Source: Xiphophorus maculatus (Eukaryota > Chordata > Actinopteri > Cyprinodontiformes > Poeciliidae). Taken from it: a DNA stretch of 64,000 nt. The first letter of the stretch is position 1. Each line of letters begins with the position of its first letter. Below the pieces are notes generated by a model. That model ran no database searches and was not told where the DNA came from. It worked only from the letters and a program-made list of their open reading frames with translations. This document shows positions 1 through 11,835 of the stretch, in pieces. The stretch lies in assembly GCF_002775205.1 (NCBI RefSeq), contig NC_036457.1, positions 4,881,524-4,945,523 on the forward strand, read 5' to 3'. A program made the translations under genes and the position numbers.

Positions 1-342
1 AATAAATCCGTGAATTTTCCGGAGCAGTTCCGTCTTTCTGAGGCAGAGAGGATCTCACTGCGCATGCGCAGCAGAGGGTGAAAAAATGATTTCTGTTCTG
101 ATTCCTTGAAAACAGGAATGTTTATTAATAAAGACGATGTAAATATGCTGCTGTTTTTTTCATAAATGGATCCTACTGGGCAGATCCACAACCTGGCAGA
201 TATCTTTACCGAACCGAACCGGGATCAGGCGGTTCCGAGGTTCTGAAAGCTCCGCTGCTGAACATCCGCATTCAGACTTTCTGTCACATTTAGTTCTGGA
301 CTCCGGTTCCGATGTTTCAGAACTTCAATGTTCCTATCATAC

Positions 343-395
343 ATTGAGGAGCCCCCACAGCATGATGCTGCCACCGCCGTGTCTCAGAGTGGAGT
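343..395 (-). mobile_element. Tc1/mariner-like transposase relic fragment
   Basis: On the minus strand this stretch reads HGGGSIMLWG, a hallmark of the Tc1-family transposase catalytic region. Only about 50 bp are recognisable and no open transposase remains. Similar fragments occur near 16474, 34840 and 62085. Confidence 0.5.
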
Positions 396-432
396 CCCTC
401 AGTGCTGGCAGCTGGGTCAGGCTCAGAACCCG

Positions 433-570
<138 letters not shown>

Positions 571-958
571 GTCTGCTCATCCAAGCCGGGAGGAAAGCAA
601 CAGAATCTGCAGCGACTGAAATATTTGAACCAAAGTTTCATGACGTCATATTTCTCCTTCCTAAATGTATTTAATGTTTGAATATTAGGGCCAGCTCAGA
701 ATATAAAAAATAAAACTACGACAGTAAAGTCGTAATGTTATGACTTTAGATTTTACTCTAGAAATATTGACTTTACAATCCTATTATTTCGTCTTCATTC
801 TGGTAATAAAGTCACATTTATGACTTTTAATATAGTTATTACATCTGAAGTCCTGCTTCTGACTTTGATCTGGTAATATTTTTAATATTTTATGTTGCCC
901 TAATACTCCCCGTGGTGCTGATGTTGTGTGTTTTGACTCTTTGCTCCTGTTTGCGCAG

Positions 959-2622
959 GAGTTTGCGCCAGTCTGCATCCTGTCCACGCTGCAGTCCACG
1001 CTGACGCTGTGGTCGCTGCGCGGCCTCAGTCTGCCCATGTACGTGGTGTTCAAGCGCTGCCTGCCGCTCTTCACGCTCTGCATCGGGGTGTGCGTTCTCC
1101 GGAACGCGCTGCCGTCTGTGGGCGTGGTGACCGCCGTGCTCATCACCACAGGGGGCGCTGTTCTGGCAGGTAAGAGCCAGGGGTCAACGTTGGTTGTGTT
1201 CATCCGTCCAGTGGCGCGCACATTTCTTCTAATCCGCTAATAACAGAGCTAGTTTTTAGCTTAGCACTTTAGCTAACTGAAAACATTTAGCGCTAATTTC
1301 CCTGATTGGTAAACAACTGAATAAAAGTTCAACGTCTGAGTTGGTTAAAAATTCTTCTAGTAGTTATGCTCTTATTTTGAAGTGGGTGAAGTCTGTTCAG
1401 TTTCCTGTCCTCAGTTCTCTTTTACTCAATAATTTGATTTTAAACAACAAACAGTAAAGAACAAAGCTAAGAACCATGTTAGCATTAAATAGCATGTTGG
1501 TATAGCACTTCACAATTAGCTTCCACAAACTGCCATGTTGGTAGTGTTTAGCATTAGCTTCCACTGATTACTGTGTAGCACTTTAGCTAATGATTGTGAT
1601 GAACTCTTCAGCTAGCTGCTCAGGTGGAAACCTGCCTTCACCGACTGCAGGTTCACTTCTTGTCTTGATTGTTTCCTGCAGGAGCCGGAGACCTCACCGG
1701 GGATCCGTTTGGTTACGTCACCGGGGTTCTGGCTGTAATCATTCACGCCTCCTACCTGGTTCTGATCCAGAAAACCAGTCTGGAGAGCGAGCATGGACCT
1801 CTGACTGCACAGTACGCCATCACCATTATGGCGTCGCCGGTGTGGAACCTTGTTTCAGGAATTTCCTGCTTTCATCCTGTTTTTGTTGTCTGACGTTCTT
1901 CCTGTTTCCAGGTTCTGCTCGTCTGCTCCATCATCTCCATGGACGCTGTCAACATGTGGTCCTACGCGGGCTGGGAGGAACCGCAGATCACCATCATCTT
2001 CATCCTGTGCATCTTCATCGGCTGCGCCATGAACTTCACCACCCTGCACTGCACCTACATCAACTCGGCCGTCACCACCAGCTTCGTCGGCGTGGTCAAG
2101 AGCATCGCCACCATCACGGTTGGCATGCTGGCCTTCAAGGACGTGGCGCCCACGCGGCTCTTCATTGGCGGAGTGGTGGTGAACACCATTGGCTCCATCA
2201 CCTACTGCGTGGTCAAATACTTTGAGACGCAGAAGAAGAGTTTGTACGAGGACCTGGAGAAGGACGCAGCGCAGCCTGGAGACCCCTACACCGAGAAACC
2301 ACCGCTGAACGGGGAAGGGTCCGCCGCCGGTCCCGAGCCGGGGCCGTCGGAGAGCGGAGACGGGAAGGAGGACGAGGCGCCTCAGTTATCGAACGGAGCG
2401 CTGTCGGTGGAGGGCAGCGCCGGAGGAGACGGTGACCTGAAATCTGTTGTGATGACGGAGAGAGAGGCGCTGGAGATGCAAAGGGAGCACCTCCACCAGG
2501 AGAACGCCGCCGCTGGCCGGTCCGCCACCCAGAACCTCGTAGGAGCATTGAGGTCCATCAGGAGTCTGCAGCTCACCAAGAAGGAAAATCTGATTGATAA
2601 CATAGAACTTCAGAGTCCATGA
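959..2622 (+). CDS. slc35d3: Solute carrier family 35 member D3 (3' part, three exons)
   Basis: Multi-pass nucleotide-sugar-transporter-like protein of the drug/metabolite transporter superfamily. Mammalian SLC35D3 is linked to platelet dense granules and dopaminergic neurons, and its substrate is unsettled. Exons are 959-1169, 1682-1839 and 1912-2622 (TGA at 2620-2622), joined at GT-AG introns of 512 and 72 bp. The joined frame gives 359 residues. It opens with the motif LSTLQSTLTLWSLRG and continues through AGDLTGDPFGYVTG, EHGPLTAQY and the stretch TTLHCTYINSAVTTSFVG, all near-identical to human SLC35D3 as I recall it. The acidic C-terminal tail diverges, then ends in KKENLIDNIELQSP, which resembles the human terminus. 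About 76 N-terminal residues are missing because their exon is left of the window. SLC35D1/D2 are less likely because of the tail. Confidence 0.93.
1441..1620 (+). repeat. GCTA-rich dispersed repeat, copy in slc35d3 intron
   Basis: It contains 'tttagcattagcttccac', 'catgttggta' and 'tgtagcactttagc', phrases shared with the copies near 20885, 42440, 47745 and 55225. It lies just before the 1682 exon. Confidence 0.6.
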
Positions 2623-2683
2623 GGGCGGGATGGAGACCCAAATGGACTCCTGAGCCGAAACAGAAAGGAACTCAGCGGACATA

Positions 2684-2968
2684 CTGGACAGACCGGACAG
2701 ACTGAACAGAGACCGGACAGACCGAACAGACCGGACAGACTGAACAGACCAGACAGAGACTGGACAGACTGGACAGACCGAACAGACCGGACAGAGACCG
2801 GACAGACTGAACAGACTGAACAGAGACCGAACAGACCAAACAGACTGAACAGAGACCGGACAGACCGGACAGAGACTGGACAGAGACCGGACAGACCGAA
2901 CAGACCGGACAGAGACTGGACAGAGACCGGACAGACCGAACAGACCGGACAGAGACTGGACAGACCGG
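2684..2968 (+). repeat. Minisatellite, 9-bp unit CCGGACAGA
   Basis: About 285 bp of 9-bp units alternating ccggacaga, ccgaacaga, ctgaacaga and ctggacaga, with an extra GA now and then. It begins about 60 bp after the slc35d3 stop, so it probably lies in the 3' UTR. The period of 9 keeps frames open and creates spurious Ser/Val/Arg-rich minus-strand ORFs. Confidence 0.95.
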
Positions 2969-3957
2969 AGGATGTCTTTCATTAGCATCGGCCCGCTTGA
3001 CAAATGCTTGATGGTCTTGTTGGCTTCGTCTCTCTGCTGAAGATTTCACGTCCCAGAACTGCAGAACCAGGAGGCGACTGTCTGTGTCTCCATGGTAACG
3101 AGTATGAAGCAGTTCCAGTTTGAGCCAGCAGGGGGCGGAGCTTCTTCTCGGCATGTGGATTGGGCGGCGCAGAGCACGGCTAGCATGACGCGGTCTGTCT
3201 CCCAGGTCCGGTTAGAACCCGGCTGGACTGAACCCTGCAGGTCTAGTTTACTTTTCATTTGCTTCCATTTCATCATCAGATCCAAAATAATCAAAATGAA
3301 TGTGTCGGCCATGACGGTACCGGGTTCTGTTCCGTGTCCTTTGGGTCATCCGGGTCACTGCTCAGAGGTTTGTCTGTTTACCTAAAAGCCAAACGAAGTT
3401 ATAAATTCATAAAACTGAGAAGTTTGTTTCTATGACGTTTTACTTCTTCACCACACAGCAGGTGGATTTTATTTTAGGTTTTATTAAACTGCTTTTTTTT
3501 CTTTCTGGTTTGGTTCTGAACTCATGCGTCTCAAAATGCCAAAAATGTTTCTTATTTTATTTGATGTTTTCAGTGTTTTCACAGCTGAGAAGGAAAAACT
3601 CAGTCGCAACGATTTGATTTCCACTGTGGCCTTTTTATTTACCGTAAGTTTTTTATAAAGCCTCAAGAAGAGAACAACGTTTGATTGTTTTTGCTGTTTT
3701 ATGATAAAAGGACTCCGTCATGTCAGCTGTTTATAAGATGTTTGTTGTGTGTAATATTCACTGAGTTCCTATTAAATGGCTGCCAGACTGATTTTGGCTT
3801 CTGCCTAATAATCTGTTATGGAAGCGAGAGAAATATGTTTTTATAATATTAACTAAACCAAAATAATATTAGCTCTTTATTTAAAATGTGAACAAGGTTT
3901 TTACAAGATAATGTTCTGTTTTAAGGTCAAATCAATAATAAGGTAATTATCCTATTA

Positions 3958-4240
3958 TTATTATTATCCATCCATCTCATCCGGGGTCGCGGGGTCAGCA
4001 GCTTCAGAAGGGAGGCCCAGTCTTCCCTCTCCAGCCTCTTGTTCCAGTTCATCCAGGGGAATCCCAAGGCGTTCCCAGCAGAGGAACATCGTCCCTCCAG
4101 GGTGTCCCGGTTTTCCCCTCCTCCCGGTGGGACCTGAACTCCTCACCAGGGAGGCGTCCAGGAGGCATCCTGACCAGATGCTCCTCTACTGGCTCCTCTC
4201 AATGTGAAGGAGCAGCGGCTCTACTCTGAGTCCCTCCTGG
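3958..4240 (-). repeat. Fragment of a common teleost interspersed repeat
   Basis: After an ATT run and ATCC repeats, the sequence 'gggtcgcggggtcagcagc', 'gggaggcccagtcttccc', 'gggaatcccaaggcg' and 'ctcaccagggaggcgtcc' matches a repeat I know as very abundant in fish genomes. I cannot assign its family. Strand is uncertain. Confidence 0.55.
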
Positions 4241-5629
4241 ATGACTGAGCTCCTCTCATGCAAAAAAAAGCATGCTAATATTCCATGGCTAAATAGTCAA
4301 TATTTCAGCTGTTTTAGGAGATTTTTGGGAAATTTTGTCCTGAAATTCATCCAAACTGTCAACATGTCAGAAATATCTGCCCCCATGTCGTCGCAGGAAT
4401 TTTCTGCTTTATCTACACACAGGATGTATTTATAATAATGATAATATCTGTGGTATTTTGAATGAACTTTCACCAAAAATATTCATAAGTTTTACCTCCA
4501 AATGAATCATTTATCATTTTATTCTGATAATTCTGTTGATTATTGAGTTTTGCTATAACTCACATTGTCACTAATTGAAGCTGTTCATTTTTGGGTAAAC
4601 AGAATCGTTTCAAACCAACACACAGCTGGATGGATGAAACCTGTCGGACATTTTGTCAGCAGCTCGCCTCGTGTTTCTGTTCCCGCAGCAGCTTGTTGCT
4701 CTTGGTGGTTTAAGCGGCTCGGCGCTGACAGAAGCTCAGCAGAGCCGGTTCTGTGTCTGCGGAGGCCGTGTCCACCTCCAGGCGACCCGGCGACAGTTTC
4801 TAATGAAATCAGAGGGAATCAGGCGGGACGTGTGTGGGTCGGAGAGCCGAGCTAACGTCGAACAGAATTACTGCAGCGTCACGGACAAACACTTTCTATT
4901 CCAACCCTGGGCTGAAGCGTCCAGATGTTCCTCTCATGCTGATAAGACTGATGTCTTTACTCTGCTTTATTTCAGCGTTAGCCTCAGAGCTAGCTGATAC
5001 TTCCGGTTCGGGGTTCGGCGGGTTGTGATCAGAAACCAGCAGCTTTTGGTTCCGGTTCGTAAAACGGAACATCAGCTGGTTGAGCAGTTGAATGTTTTTA
5101 AATCTGAAGCCTTGAAATGTGTTTACTGTAGTTAAAGCTGATGTGAAAACACAGAAAGACATTTATTTAAAAAAAACACCAGGTGGGCGGAGCCACGAGC
5201 CGCGGGGGGCGTGGCCTAGTCCGGAGATGAGAGACTTATCAAAAAGCGACTAGCTGGAAATTTAGCAATTTTTTTCCAGAAAGTTGAGTTGTGGAGTTTC
5301 ATCTAAACCCAGCAGCTGGTTGAGACCCGATCCAGCAGCTCTCTGAGTCCAGACCGGTTTTGGTCGGATAAATCAGGCCAGCGTTGAGGTTCTGTGATGG
5401 TCTCCCTGTTGGTAAACTGTGAAACTTTGACTAGACCCTGAATGAAGCGTATCGTGATGCTGATTCCTGCTGAGGTCCGATCAGTGGTTCTGGTTCTGTT
5501 TTTTTCCTCTCTTGTTCTCCTCTGACCGGTGAAAAGCTGCCGGCGCCTTGGACTGAAGAAGCTGTCAAGTCCAGGTATTGATCCGTATTGATCTTCTGCT
5601 CTCACACTCTCCCAGCTTCATTTAACGCT

Positions 5630-5652
5630 CTGGCGGCGGCGGCGGCGGCGGA
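5630..5652. repeat. (GGC)n trinucleotide run
   Basis: About seven GGC units in non-coding DNA. Confidence 0.85.
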
Positions 5653-7499
5653 TCATCAACACGTCCAGCAGAACGTCGATGAGGTTTCTGTTGACGCAGA
5701 CGAACCAACTCCATTTTCCTGCTCATCCTGAAGTTCGATCATTCAGCGTCAGACGGATTCACTAAGACAAAAAGCAGGAATGTTCCGATTTTTTACTGCT
5801 TTAATGTTTAAACAGATAAAAACACGAGTTTTAATTTTTATATTTTATTCTTTTGCTCTGCAGGTTTGACAACAAACAAATCGACACCTACACATGTTCT
5901 TGGTTTTAACTCTTTCTTTGTGTCTGAGCCAAATGAAGGTCTAATTTAATTTTTATTCCCTCTATTAGCCACATGTAGCATTAGCTTACAGGGACCAGTA
6001 AGAATGAAGTTAATGATGGAAAAATCGACGGGCTGGTATTGTGTGAGAATGCTGATCAGAACTGGAGCAGAATTACAATGTCTTCCTTTTAAATCTCTGG
6101 GTGTGGTGACAGTTTGTTAGGTCTCCAATCTGCTGCTCTCAGTTTTATTTTCTGAACTCAAACCAGACACTTCGTTGTCTCTGCTTCTACGTCTGGTGGC
6201 CATTTTGAGTTTGATGTTCCTCTCGTGACATCATCGCTCAGCTGGGATTCCTGGCTGTTTCTGACTTTTCTGTTTTATGTTGTTGAAAATTTTCAGCTGA
6301 AAGACAAGTAGAAATAATCAATTTCTGCGCAGATTTGACTCAGAGTTAAAAGAGTCCTGAAGAATCTGCATCGTTTACCTGAAAGCTGATCAGCAGCTAA
6401 ACTGCAGCCTGAATGAGGAGGAAGAGCAGATTAAAGGTCCGAGGCAGACAGACAGCAGGTGTGAGGAGGAGGAACGTTTGACACCCGGCTTTTATCTTCT
6501 CAGGGGAATTGGATTAAATTTGGCTCAGACTCTGACAGGCTGTGATTTCATCTCTGCTGAGGCTTTCAGACCCATTTTGTTATTAGCTTGTTGGCTCGTC
6601 GCGCTGCAAACCGACGTTTTCCTTCATTCTGAGGGTCAAAGAAACGTTTAGCTTCAATGTGAGAGAAACGGCTGAGCAGCTAAAATGTTTCTGCTCATCA
6701 TCAAACAGGAAAATGTTCTGGAAGATTTCTGCAGAGCTCAGAGTCAAAGAGGAGTTTGTGCTGCAGGACTTTCATGTTTGACCTTTGGATCAGAACCGAT
6801 GAGCTTCATTCTGAAACCTCCAGACGAAACAGCAACAGAGAAACGAGTTGAAACTTTTTATCATCAGTTCATTTAACAGATTTCAAGGCGGAAGTGTAAC
6901 TGGACAGGATTTCTCAGGAATCGATGGTTTCTCGGTTTATTCCTGACGAGAAAGACAAACAGAAACTAGCGTAAGCGCGTTAGCGCACTGCAGCACAAAA
7001 CCAGAATACATAACAGAACTAAAGTTAGTTTCTGTTGATTTGCATTCGGTTCATTTAAATATTTACATTACAGAATGGATTCATATATTACATTGATGAT
7101 CTATAAATAAACTAGATGTCAAGTTGTCTCCCTCAGGATCACGTGAAAAAGGGGCGGGGCTAAGAGGCGCAAACAGTTTAAAAACAATACCACAGAAGAA
7201 GAAGTAGAAAGGCGGGGCTTCCAGTGGTTAAAACAATGACAGAGTTTCTAAAGGTGTTTGAGTCAGGAAGGAGCAACATGAATAACTAAAGAAAGACATT
7301 TTATGTAATTATAACAAAAGAGAAACACAACCAGGTTCCAGAACCAGAACCAGAACCAGATTTCCTGCATTTCTCTGGTCCTGAACTGGGCAGCAGAAAC
7401 ACCAGACAAACAAACAACAAGAACAAAACATGACAAAATGACCTTCCTGGCATCTATGGGACACAAACACTGAGAACGAAACAAAGGATGAATGGAAAC

Positions 7500-7810
7500 T
7501 CAGTGGTGGTCGCGGCTAACTGCTAGCTAACGAACCAGCAGTTCTGCTAACGCTAAAGCGCTATGGTATTTAGAGGCTAATGCTAAAGTACTAAATTCAG
7601 CCATACTATCCCACCATGTCAATAATGATTCTGTGGGACAGAACTCCTGGATTCAGGTTGTGAAATTTTGACAACTATCAGTTTTCTAATTTTGCCCGAT
7701 TCACCATGGCAACCACGTAAATTAGTGCCTTTTATGTATCCAGAAAGATTAATTTAGGAAAAGCTAAGTGTGCTAAACGTTTCCAAGTTAACAAAAATGC
7801 TAAAGCAGTA
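7500..7810 (-). repeat. GCTA-rich dispersed repeat, reverse orientation
   Basis: The phrases 'gaggctaatgctaaa' and 'tgctaaacg' are reverse complements of the 'tttagcattagc' motif of the family copies elsewhere. The copy is degenerate. Confidence 0.45.
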
Positions 7811-8614
7811 ATCTAAAAATTAGCTCCATGTCAGCGTCAGATCAGCGGTGCTGTAAAAACCCAATAATGAAATAAAACTGTAAAAAGCTACATTTGAAAC
7901 AAAAATGATTCATTTATTTCGTAGAACTTGTTCATTTCAGAGCGTTGATTTTATTTAAAAATAATGAAAACATAATGTTGTATTCATTGAAAGCCATTTC
8001 CGCTCAGCAGGAGGGATCGTCTCCATCAGTGAAGTGAGCCGTGAGCGGGTCAATAGAACCGGAACCATTTCACACTTCATCAGTGATGACAGCGGAGCTC
8101 TGGGCTCAGACTGACCCGGCGCTGCAGCTCTCAGCTCATTTCCTCAGCAAAATGTTCCGAGGACAAAGCGGCTCGGTGTGAAAATGAGAAACGTTTCTTT
8201 AAAAAATCTGACGGCAACATTTAGCGTCCAACCTGGAGCTTTATGGAGTAAAACAGACAAGAATCAAACATTCAGACTTTTGCCATCTGTCCTGCAGAAA
8301 CACAAAGCAGGACCAACAACAATTCAAAACATTTTGTGTTTTTAATAACTGCTTTTTATGAGAACATCCAGATACCAGAACATGCGCGGACCGGTACCGG
8401 TTCTAATGACCGGACCAGCAGCTTGATCAGTACCAGGGCGCCCTCTGGTGGAGAGTCCGCGCTTCCGGCCCCGCAGGTGGATTTTTCTCCGTCCAGCCGT
8501 CAGACAGGTGAGCTGTGGACTCGGGTCTTCTTCACGCATGCGCGTAAGAGAACTGGCTGAAGCAGGTGCGTTTTGGTTATTATTTTTAGAGACCTCTGTT
8601 GCTGAGGTTGCCTC

Positions 8615-8690
8615 TGACGTAGGCCTTTGTTCGGCCTGCGACTGTGACGTCACAATTTGCCTATGATCTCGTGACGTGAACAGACGTCAG
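8615..8690. promoter_or_regulatory. Cluster of CRE-like sites upstream of the 298-aa gene
   Basis: Four TGACG/CGTCA-type elements lie within 75 bp. They are TGACGTAG at 8615, the full palindrome TGACGTCA at 8645-8652, TGACGTGA at 8672-8679 and GACGTCAG at 8683-8690. They sit 100-180 bp before the ATG at 8793. Binding by CREB/CREM/ATF factors is inferred from the sequence. No TATA box is evident. Confidence 0.5.
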
Positions 8691-8792
8691 TCCCCGTTTC
8701 TCGGTCAGTTTGGATCATTTCAGTCCAGGAGCCGCTTGTTGTCGGTTGTTTGTTCCAAGAGGAGAAATAAATCAAGTTATTTTGAATCCAAA

Positions 8793-9689
8793 ATGTCTTT
8801 CGATGATGTAGAGATGGTGAATGAACTGAGACAGAACCTGGTCTACGGTCCTCCTGGGAAAAAAGACAAGATCAACACCATGGTGTGTGTTATGATTGTC
8901 AGGACTCTCAGAAACTGCGACATGAAAGCCAAAGGCATCCTCTCAGAGAGCTGCATGGCGAAGATGAAGAAGCGTCTGAAGAAGCTGATGATTTCCACTG
9001 GGGACCCAGACGGAGTTCTGGTCATCATCACCAAAGACAACTTATCGGACATCGTGACCACCGTTTCTGAAGCTCTGCACCAGCGGTTCGGCTCGTGTGA
9101 AGACATGGTGAAGGCGGCGATGAAGAGAGACGAGGAGTTTGACGAGGCGCTCATTGAAGTTCTGGCAGAGCAGCTTGGAGTTCGAATCCCGGACTGCCAC
9201 AGACACGATGCCAGCCCAGATCACGAGTCCGATTCGCCGTTTCCAGGACGCGCAGACAGCAGCGTCATCTTCTGCTGTCTGCTGCTCAGAAATATCATCA
9301 ACGTCCCTGAGGAGCTTTACGAGTTCTTCCCCTCAGATGTTCGGAAAATTATGGTGAGCCGTCTGTGCGGGTTGATGGTCCAACAGAACCAGATGACTGC
9401 TTCCCAACTGGAGCTGCAGACAGAAAACCTGGAGCGCATCGCTGCGGCCATTTCCAAGGAACTCCACGAGGCTTTCGGGTCAATCCAGAGACTTTTTAAA
9501 ATTGCTCTGCTTCCAAGAAACAGTTTCGACCTCTTGCTTCTGGATTACCTTGAAACCAGAATGAGCATCATAAGGAAACCCGAGAACACTCTGGCCCGAA
9601 TGTTTGGAGCCTTCGACCGGGACCTGGAGAACATCTCCAGGTGGTTCTACCGGCTCCGCACTTCTCGCTATGCAGGCCTGTTCTGGTAG
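8793..9689 (+). CDS. Intronless 298-aa protein with internal tandem duplication, unrecognised
   Basis: I do not recognise this family. The ATG at 8793 (context ccaaaATGt) is the first in-frame methionine; the frame extends upstream to a GTG but without ATG. It ends at TAG 9687-9689, with a polyadenylation signal at 9947-9952. Residues 30-128 align without gaps to 159-257 at an offset of 129. In the best part (83-128 against 212-257), 15 of 46 residues match: both start NL, share S..LH..FGS, then K.A, then FD. Both halves look helical. There is no signal peptide, and the short apolar stretch at 157-166 is weak as a membrane segment. The C-terminus is basic and aromatic. Codon usage and length argue for a real gene. 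It could be a lineage-specific teleost gene or an old retrogene; no poly-A tail or target-site duplication is visible. Confidence 0.75.
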   Translation: MSFDDVEMVNELRQNLVYGPPGKKDKINTMVCVMIVRTLRNCDMKAKGILSESCMAKMKKRLKKLMISTGDPDGVLVIITKDNLSDIVTTVSEALHQRFGSCEDMVKAAMKRDEEFDEALIEVLAEQLGVRIPDCHRHDASPDHESDSPFPGRADSSVIFCCLLLRNIINVPEELYEFFPSDVRKIMVSRLCGLMVQQNQMTASQLELQTENLERIAAAISKELHEAFGSIQRLFKIALLPRNSFDLLLLDYLETRMSIIRKPENTLARMFGAFDRDLENISRWFYRLRTSRYAGLFW

Positions 9690-9946
9690 AGAACCGAAAA
9701 CCTCCCGAACACAAATTTATGATTTCTGTCTCATTCCAACCAAAACAGATTCTCCTTTCAGCTACAGACATATCAATTATCTGGTCTTTAAAATGAAAAA
9801 GTTTCCTGCTTCCATAAAAACTGAGCCGGTTTGGTTTCAATCCCAGCCGATTGTTTCTACTCTTTTCTTTTTGGGTTTTCTCCGGGTAATCCGGGTTTTC
9901 CCATTTAATCCAAAACCACGAAACTAACTGGTCTCTAAATGATAAA

Positions 9947-9952
9947 AATAAA
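9947..9952 (+). terminator. Polyadenylation signal AATAAA
   Basis: A canonical AATAAA 258 bp after the stop of the 298-aa gene, in AT-rich DNA, is the likely 3' end signal of that transcript. Confidence 0.55.
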
Positions 9953-10139
9953 TCTCTTCAGGATAAAATACAACCTGACGGAGATTCAGTCCAATCAATG
10001 GTTGGATTTTACACTTTTATTAATTTCTCTAAAGCACTTTTTGCTTCTTTCCTTTCTTAAAAACTTCTCTATTTAATGTCAGCAAATTATTTCTACTCTT
10101 TCTACTTTAGGCATAAAAATATATAAAATAACCAATAAA

Positions 10140-10944
10140 AATGATTAGTAAACAAAAAAATATAAATATATGGGGCTATCTTTGTATAGCTATCAACATA
10201 ATGTTCTATGTTGCTAAATATCTATAGAGCTTTCTATGTAACTATATATCATTTATTTATTTATTTAGCTATCTAGCTATCAATGTGGCTATGTGATGGC
10301 TGTGTTGTTCTTTTACTTGATGGTTAATTTTATTTTATTTATTTATTTTTATATATTGTACGGTCTGTTTTATCTTGAAAGATTTTCTTCCTCTATGTAT
10401 CGTTGTAGCTTCTAGCTATCTGTCTAGTATGTGTAGCTATTTATGGAGCATCTATATAACTGTCAATGTAGCTATCCAGCTATCTAGCTATCTATGTAGC
10501 TAACTAGCTAGCTAAGTAGCTTCACATCTATATAACCATCTATGTATCTGATGTCTGTCCAGCTGTGTGTAGCTATATTTATGTAGTTATATATCTATGC
10601 ACTGAGTACAGTCAGATTTTCTCATCACTGCCATCATTTATTTGTGACTCAGTGAATAATATTGTGTCATGTTTATTTTTATCTCTTTTGTCTCTATAAT
10701 AAAGATATGATGCTGCTGACGATATATGCTACACAAATATCTATGTAGCTAACTATTTATATAGCTACCTACTTGTTTATGTAGCTTTCCAGCTGTCAAT
10801 GCAAAAATCTGTCCAGCGATGTTTGTGCTAACTAGCTGTTTATATCGCTAACTATGTAGCAATCTGTGCAGCTTTTTAACTAGCTATGAAGCACTGTACA
10901 GTAGTTATCTGTATAGATGTTTAGCTATCAAGCTATTCATGTAG
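10140..10944. repeat. AT-rich degenerate TAGC/ATCT repeat region
   Basis: About 800 bp crowded with variants of 'gtagctatctagctatctatgtagc', with no constant period. It runs directly into the ATCC array and looks like a decayed simple repeat. No gene is seen. Confidence 0.7.
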
Positions 10945-11174
10945 CCATCCATCCATCCATCCATCCATCCATCCATCCATCCATCCATCCATCCATCCAT
11001 CCATCCATCCATCCATCCATCCATCCATCCATCCATCCATCATCCATCCATCCATCCATCCATCCATCCATCCATCCATCCATCATCCATCCATCCATCC
11101 ATCCATCCATCCATCCATCCATCCATCCATCCATCCATCCATCCATCCATCCATCCATCCATCCATCCATCCAT
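10945..11174. repeat. (ATCC)n tetranucleotide array
   Basis: About 230 bp of near-perfect ATCC units with two single-unit shortenings (CATCATCC). The frames HPSI and MDGW seen here are not proteins. Confidence 0.98.
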
Positions 11175-11730
11175 ATTGCTATATATTTATGTAGTTATCT
11201 AGTTTTTCTTATGCTTATTTTGGGTTATTTGTTTATTTTGGTCATTTTAGTGTTTAAAATACCATAATTTGCTCATAAGGTTAGAACTTTTCTGCCTAAT
11301 TACTTAATTGGTAAATATTAAATTTGATCTCAATACTCTTGAGGATTTCTTGGATAGTTCCTTTAGATTTTTACTTGAATACATGATGCTAAAGCAGCGA
11401 TGTTCTTCGCTGTGGTTCTGTTTTTATCTGTGATTCTGCTCTGATTGTTGTCATGTTGTTAATTATTGTCCGTAATGTCTTTCCATATTCTGGTGTTGTT
11501 AAGATCTTTCCATAGCGATTCATTCCTTTGTATTGAATAATTAAAATGTGTTTTTAAATAAGTCTGTGGTCTGACTGTAGTTCCGTGGCTGACGAGAGGG
11601 GGCGCTGCAACTCAGCACTCTGCTGGCCAAAGATATGCCTTTTTAAAAAGCAAAGAGGAAATAGTTTGAAAACATTGAAAATAGTTGAAGTTAGATCCAG
11701 TTTCAGAGCAGAGAGCAGATTTCTCACTGA

Positions 11731-11835
11731 GGAGGAGGAGGAGGAGGAGGAGGAGGAGGAGGAGGAGGAGGAGGAGGAGGAGGAGGAGGAGGAGGAGGAG
11801 GAGGAGGAGGAGGAGGAGGAGGAGGAGGAGGAGGA
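11731..11835. repeat. (GGA)n purine tract
   Basis: An uninterrupted GGA run of about 105 bp on the + strand, encoding spurious poly-Glu or poly-Arg frames. Such mirror-symmetric purine tracts can form triplex DNA. Confidence 0.97.

Larger units (their letters stand above)
2969..8614. other. Intergenic region with no recognised gene
   Basis: It contains slc35d3 3' flank, a dispersed repeat at 3958-4240, a GGC run at 5630-5652, an AGAACC-rich patch at 7335-7360 and an inverted GCTA-type repeat at about 7500-7810. Short open frames, such as one at 6685-6876, show no recognisable protein. Confidence 0.6.

Noticed and set aside
2386-3154. Minus-strand Ser/Val/Arg-rich frames of 160-205 codons
   Set aside because: Products of the 9-bp minisatellite after slc35d3, without any domain.
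8676-8792. 39-residue N-terminal extension of the intronless gene
   Set aside because: The frame is open, but it begins with GTG and has no ATG before 8793, and the CRE cluster overlaps it.
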